From Rubritepida sp. (GTDB lineage Bacteria; Pseudomonadota; Alphaproteobacteria; Acetobacterales; Acetobacteraceae): a stretch of 7,054 nt of DNA. The notes beneath the pieces are model-generated. The model searched no databases and was not told where the DNA came from. It saw only the letters and a program-made list of their open reading frames with translations. Where the stretch lies: the NCBI GenBank assembly GCA_014376425.1, contig JACMRO010000552.1, forward strand, positions 1 to 7,054. The letters run 5' to 3'. Positions 5,236 through 7,054 of the stretch are shown here, in pieces. The first letter of the stretch is position 1, and the number at the start of each line of letters is the position of its first letter. Both the position numbers and the translations under genes were made by a program.

Positions 5236-6039
5236 ATGACCCGCCCATTCGTCGAAATCGACCAGGTCGCCATGCGCTATGGCGGTGTGGACGGCACGCT
5301 CGCGCTGGAAGGCTGCTCGATGAATGTCGGGCTTGGCGAGTTCGTGGCCGTGGTGGGGCCGAGCGGCTGCGGCAAATCCACCCTGATGCGCCTGGTGACC
5401 GGGCTGTGGCCGGCCACCGAGGGCAACGTCGTCGTCGCCGGGGCCGAGGTGGACGGGCCGCTGACCATCGCCGGCATGGCCTTCCAGGCGCCCACCCTGC
5501 TGCCCTGGCGGCGCGTGCTGGCCAACGTCATGCTGCCGCTGGAGGTGGCGCCGCAGCATCGCGACAAGCTTTCGCGCCAGCGTGGCATGTACGAGGCCCG
5601 CGCGCGGGAGCTGCTGCGCCTCGTCGGGTTGGAAGGCTTCGACGCCAAATATCCCTACCAGCTCTCGGGCGGCATGCAGCAGCGCACCAGCCTGTGCCGC
5701 GCGCTGATCCACGACCCGGCGCTGCTGATGCTGGACGAGCCGTTCTCGGCGCTAGACGTCTTCACGCGTGAGGATCTCTGGGCCGTGCTGCAGAATGTGT
5801 GGATGACCAAGAAGCCCACCGTTATCCTGGTGACGCATGACCTGCGCGAAGCCGTCTTTCTGGCCGACCGCATCCTGGTGATGTCGTCGCGTCCCGGGCG
5901 CATCATCGCCGAACGGGTCAACCCGCTGCCCCGGCCGCGGACGCTCGAAACCACCTACACGCCCGAATTCCAGGCGCTGGTGCATGATTTGCGCGGCTAC
6001 ATCGCAGCCGCGCGTTCCGGCGAAGAGGTGACGATCTAG
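5236..6039 (+). CDS. ABC transporter ATP-binding protein, NitT/TauT type
   Basis: A 267-residue cytoplasmic ATPase that powers the importer, with every motif intact: Walker A GPSGCGKST (41-49), Q-loop Q84 in AFQAPTLLPWR, signature LSGGM (143-147), Walker B LLMLDEP (163-169), D-loop SALD (171-174) and switch histidine H201 in VTHD. The PTLLPWR block after the Q-loop and the TREDLW segment after the D-loop are typical of the SsuB/TauB/NrtD group. The ATG at 5236 is chosen because it has GGAG with 5 nt spacing and gives the family's usual MTRPFVEIDQV opening. An in-frame ATG at 5104, with GGGGGG before it, would add 44 residues of low-complexity Ala/Pro/Thr-rich sequence with weaker third-position G/C bias, so I treat that part as untranslated. 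Its TAG directly abuts the permease ATG, which implies translational coupling. Confidence 0.95.
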   Translation: MTRPFVEIDQVAMRYGGVDGTLALEGCSMNVGLGEFVAVVGPSGCGKSTLMRLVTGLWPATEGNVVVAGAEVDGPLTIAGMAFQAPTLLPWRRVLANVMLPLEVAPQHRDKLSRQRGMYEARARELLRLVGLEGFDAKYPYQLSGGMQQRTSLCRALIHDPALLMLDEPFSALDVFTREDLWAVLQNVWMTKKPTVILVTHDLREAVFLADRILVMSSRPGRIIAERVNPLPRPRTLETTYTPEFQALVHDLRGYIAAARSGEEVTI

Positions 6040-6879
6040 ATGGCCCAGATGTCCGCGCGCGCGCAGGCGCGATACAACGCCATGGCCGCCGCCGCGCGCC
6101 GCCGCCGCCGGTTGCAGACGCTGCTGCCCTGGCTGGTCATCATCGCGATGTTCGGCATCTGGGAGATCGCCTGCGTGGCGTTCGACATCCCGGTCTTCAT
6201 TCTGCCCGCGCCGCATAACATCTGGCACGCCGCGGTGCGCTGGTGGCAACCGCTGCTGCAGGACAGCCTGGTGACGCTGTATTCCACGCTGGCGGGGTTC
6301 GGCATGGCGATCGTGGCGGGGCTGCTGCTGGGCGTGGCGATCGGCAGCTCCACCCTGGTCTACAAGGGTCTATACCCGCTGCTGATCGCCTTCAATTCGA
6401 TCCCCAAGGTGGCGGTGGTGCCAGTGCTGATCATCTGGTTCGGCATCGGCATGTGGCCCGCCGTGATCACCGCCTTCCTGATCTCCTTCTTCCCCATCGT
6501 GGTGAATGTGGCGACCGGGATCGCGACGGTGGAGCCCGAGTTGAAGGACGTGCTGCGGGCACTGGGCGCGCGGCCGCGCGACATCATCCTCAAGGTCGGG
6601 CTGCCGCGGGCGATGCCGTATTTCTTCGCCTCGCTGAAGATCGCGGTGACCGTCGCCTTTGTCGGCGCTATTATCGCCGAGAGCGTGGCACCCAATGCCG
6701 GCATAGGCCGGCTGATGATGGTGGCGAGCAGCCGTTTCGACGTGCCGCTGGTCTTCGCGGGTCTCATCACGACAGGCCTGATGGGCATCGTGCTCTACTG
6801 GATTGCCGAGATCATCGAACGCCGGACAACTGGATGGGCGACCCGCGGCACGGACCAGCACCTGGCAGCGGGCGGCTGA
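6040..6879 (+). CDS. ABC transporter permease, NitT/TauT (BPD_transp_1) type
   Basis: A 279-residue inner-membrane subunit. A basic N-terminal stretch (a run of arginines around residues 20-24) precedes about six transmembrane helices, near 28-47, 85-105, 112-133, 139-162, 195-215 and 237-257. The cytoplasmic EAA loop that docks on the ATPase is clear: RALGARPRDIILKVGLP (173-189), with the conserved G176 and the closing LP. The PAPHNIW segment (57-62) and SIPKVAVVPVLIIWFG (120-135) are typical of SsuC/TauC-like permeases. The ATG follows the ATPase stop with no spacing, and AAGAGG at 6023-6028 inside the ATPase end can serve as the ribosome-binding site. A second ATG at 6049 is possible. The 3' end overlaps the next reading frame by 46 nt. 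Confidence 0.94.
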   Translation: MAQMSARAQARYNAMAAAARRRRRLQTLLPWLVIIAMFGIWEIACVAFDIPVFILPAPHNIWHAAVRWWQPLLQDSLVTLYSTLAGFGMAIVAGLLLGVAIGSSTLVYKGLYPLLIAFNSIPKVAVVPVLIIWFGIGMWPAVITAFLISFFPIVVNVATGIATVEPELKDVLRALGARPRDIILKVGLPRAMPYFFASLKIAVTVAFVGAIIAESVAPNAGIGRLMMVASSRFDVPLVFAGLITTGLMGIVLYWIAEIIERRTTGWATRGTDQHLAAGG

Positions 6880-7054
6880 GTTTCGCCGCACTCAGCGACA
6901 GGCTCGCGGAATGGCCCGGCCACCGGCTGTTCCCCGTCATGGCCTATGGCGGGGGCAGCAGCCGCCGGTTGTGGTCCAGCCGGCCAGACATCTGGCCGCC
7001 GGGCGGTGCAAAGCCCCTGCCGCAGGACTCGGAACTGTACCGCATCGTCGTGGC
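6834..7054 (+). CDS. Unrecognised protein, partial (runs off right edge)
   Basis: A frame different from the permease opens at ATG 6834 and stays open for 73 codons to the window edge. Nearly all third positions from about 6891 onward are G or C, unlike the other frames, which supports real coding. The visible residues include ALSDRLAEWPGHRLFPVMAY, then GGGSSRRLWSSRPDIWPP and a final QDSELYRIVVA. I recognise no family or motif. The start is uncertain: 6834 overlaps the permease end by 46 nt and lacks a clear ribosome-binding site, CTG at 6876 is also in frame, and ATG 6939 lies inside the well-conserved-looking part. Tight overlap with the permease suggests it belongs to the same operon and may act on the imported compound, but that is guesswork. 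Confidence 0.55.
   Translation, partial: MGDPRHGPAPGSGRLSFAALSDRLAEWPGHRLFPVMAYGGGSSRRLWSSRPDIWPPGGAKPLPQDSELYRIVV

Overview
The window is G+C-rich throughout. Its genes have strongly G/C-biased third codon positions, overlapping gene ends and alternative start codons. The gene types (an AlgI/AlgJ-like O-acetylation pair, a NitT/TauT-type ABC importer, an EamA exporter and a CaiB/BaiF CoA-transferase fragment) fit a GC-rich alphaproteobacterium, perhaps of the Acetobacteraceae/Rhodospirillales kind. That placement is inference from composition and gene content; no rRNA or other marker is present.

Left part, minus strand (2861 down to 1): an AlgI-type membrane-bound O-acyltransferase is followed by an AlgJ/AlgX-like SGNH-type acetyltransferase. 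Together they would carry acetyl groups across the inner membrane and place them on an extracytoplasmic polysaccharide. The AlgJ-like gene overlaps, by ATGA, the start of a CaiB/BaiF-family CoA-transferase reading frame. That frame keeps only about 38 family-like codons and then runs into a second, 90%-identical copy of the AlgJ-like 3' end. The two copies lie exactly 256 bp apart, so the left edge holds a diverged tandem duplication of the algJ-3'/caiB-5' junction. The intact CoA-transferase gene probably starts across the window edge.

Middle, 2862-3112: a divergent intergenic region that should hold the promoters for both directions. I see no convincing promoter boxes in it.

Right part, plus strand (3113 to 7054): an EamA/DMT-family exporter is followed, 34 nt later, by a complete NitT/TauT-type ABC importer: periplasmic binding protein with a Tat-like signal peptide, ATPase and inner-membrane permease. 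The ligand cannot be told from sequence; nitrate, sulfonates, taurine, thiamine precursors and aromatic acids are all used by this superfamily. A 223-nt gap between binding protein and ATPase holds two perfect dyad symmetries, which is unusual inside such an operon. After the permease, an overlapping frame with strong coding bias runs off the right edge; I do not recognise its product.

I see no defence system, CRISPR array, insertion sequence, tRNA or rRNA. The most notable structure is the junction duplication at the left edge; the rest is ordinary transport and envelope-modification content.
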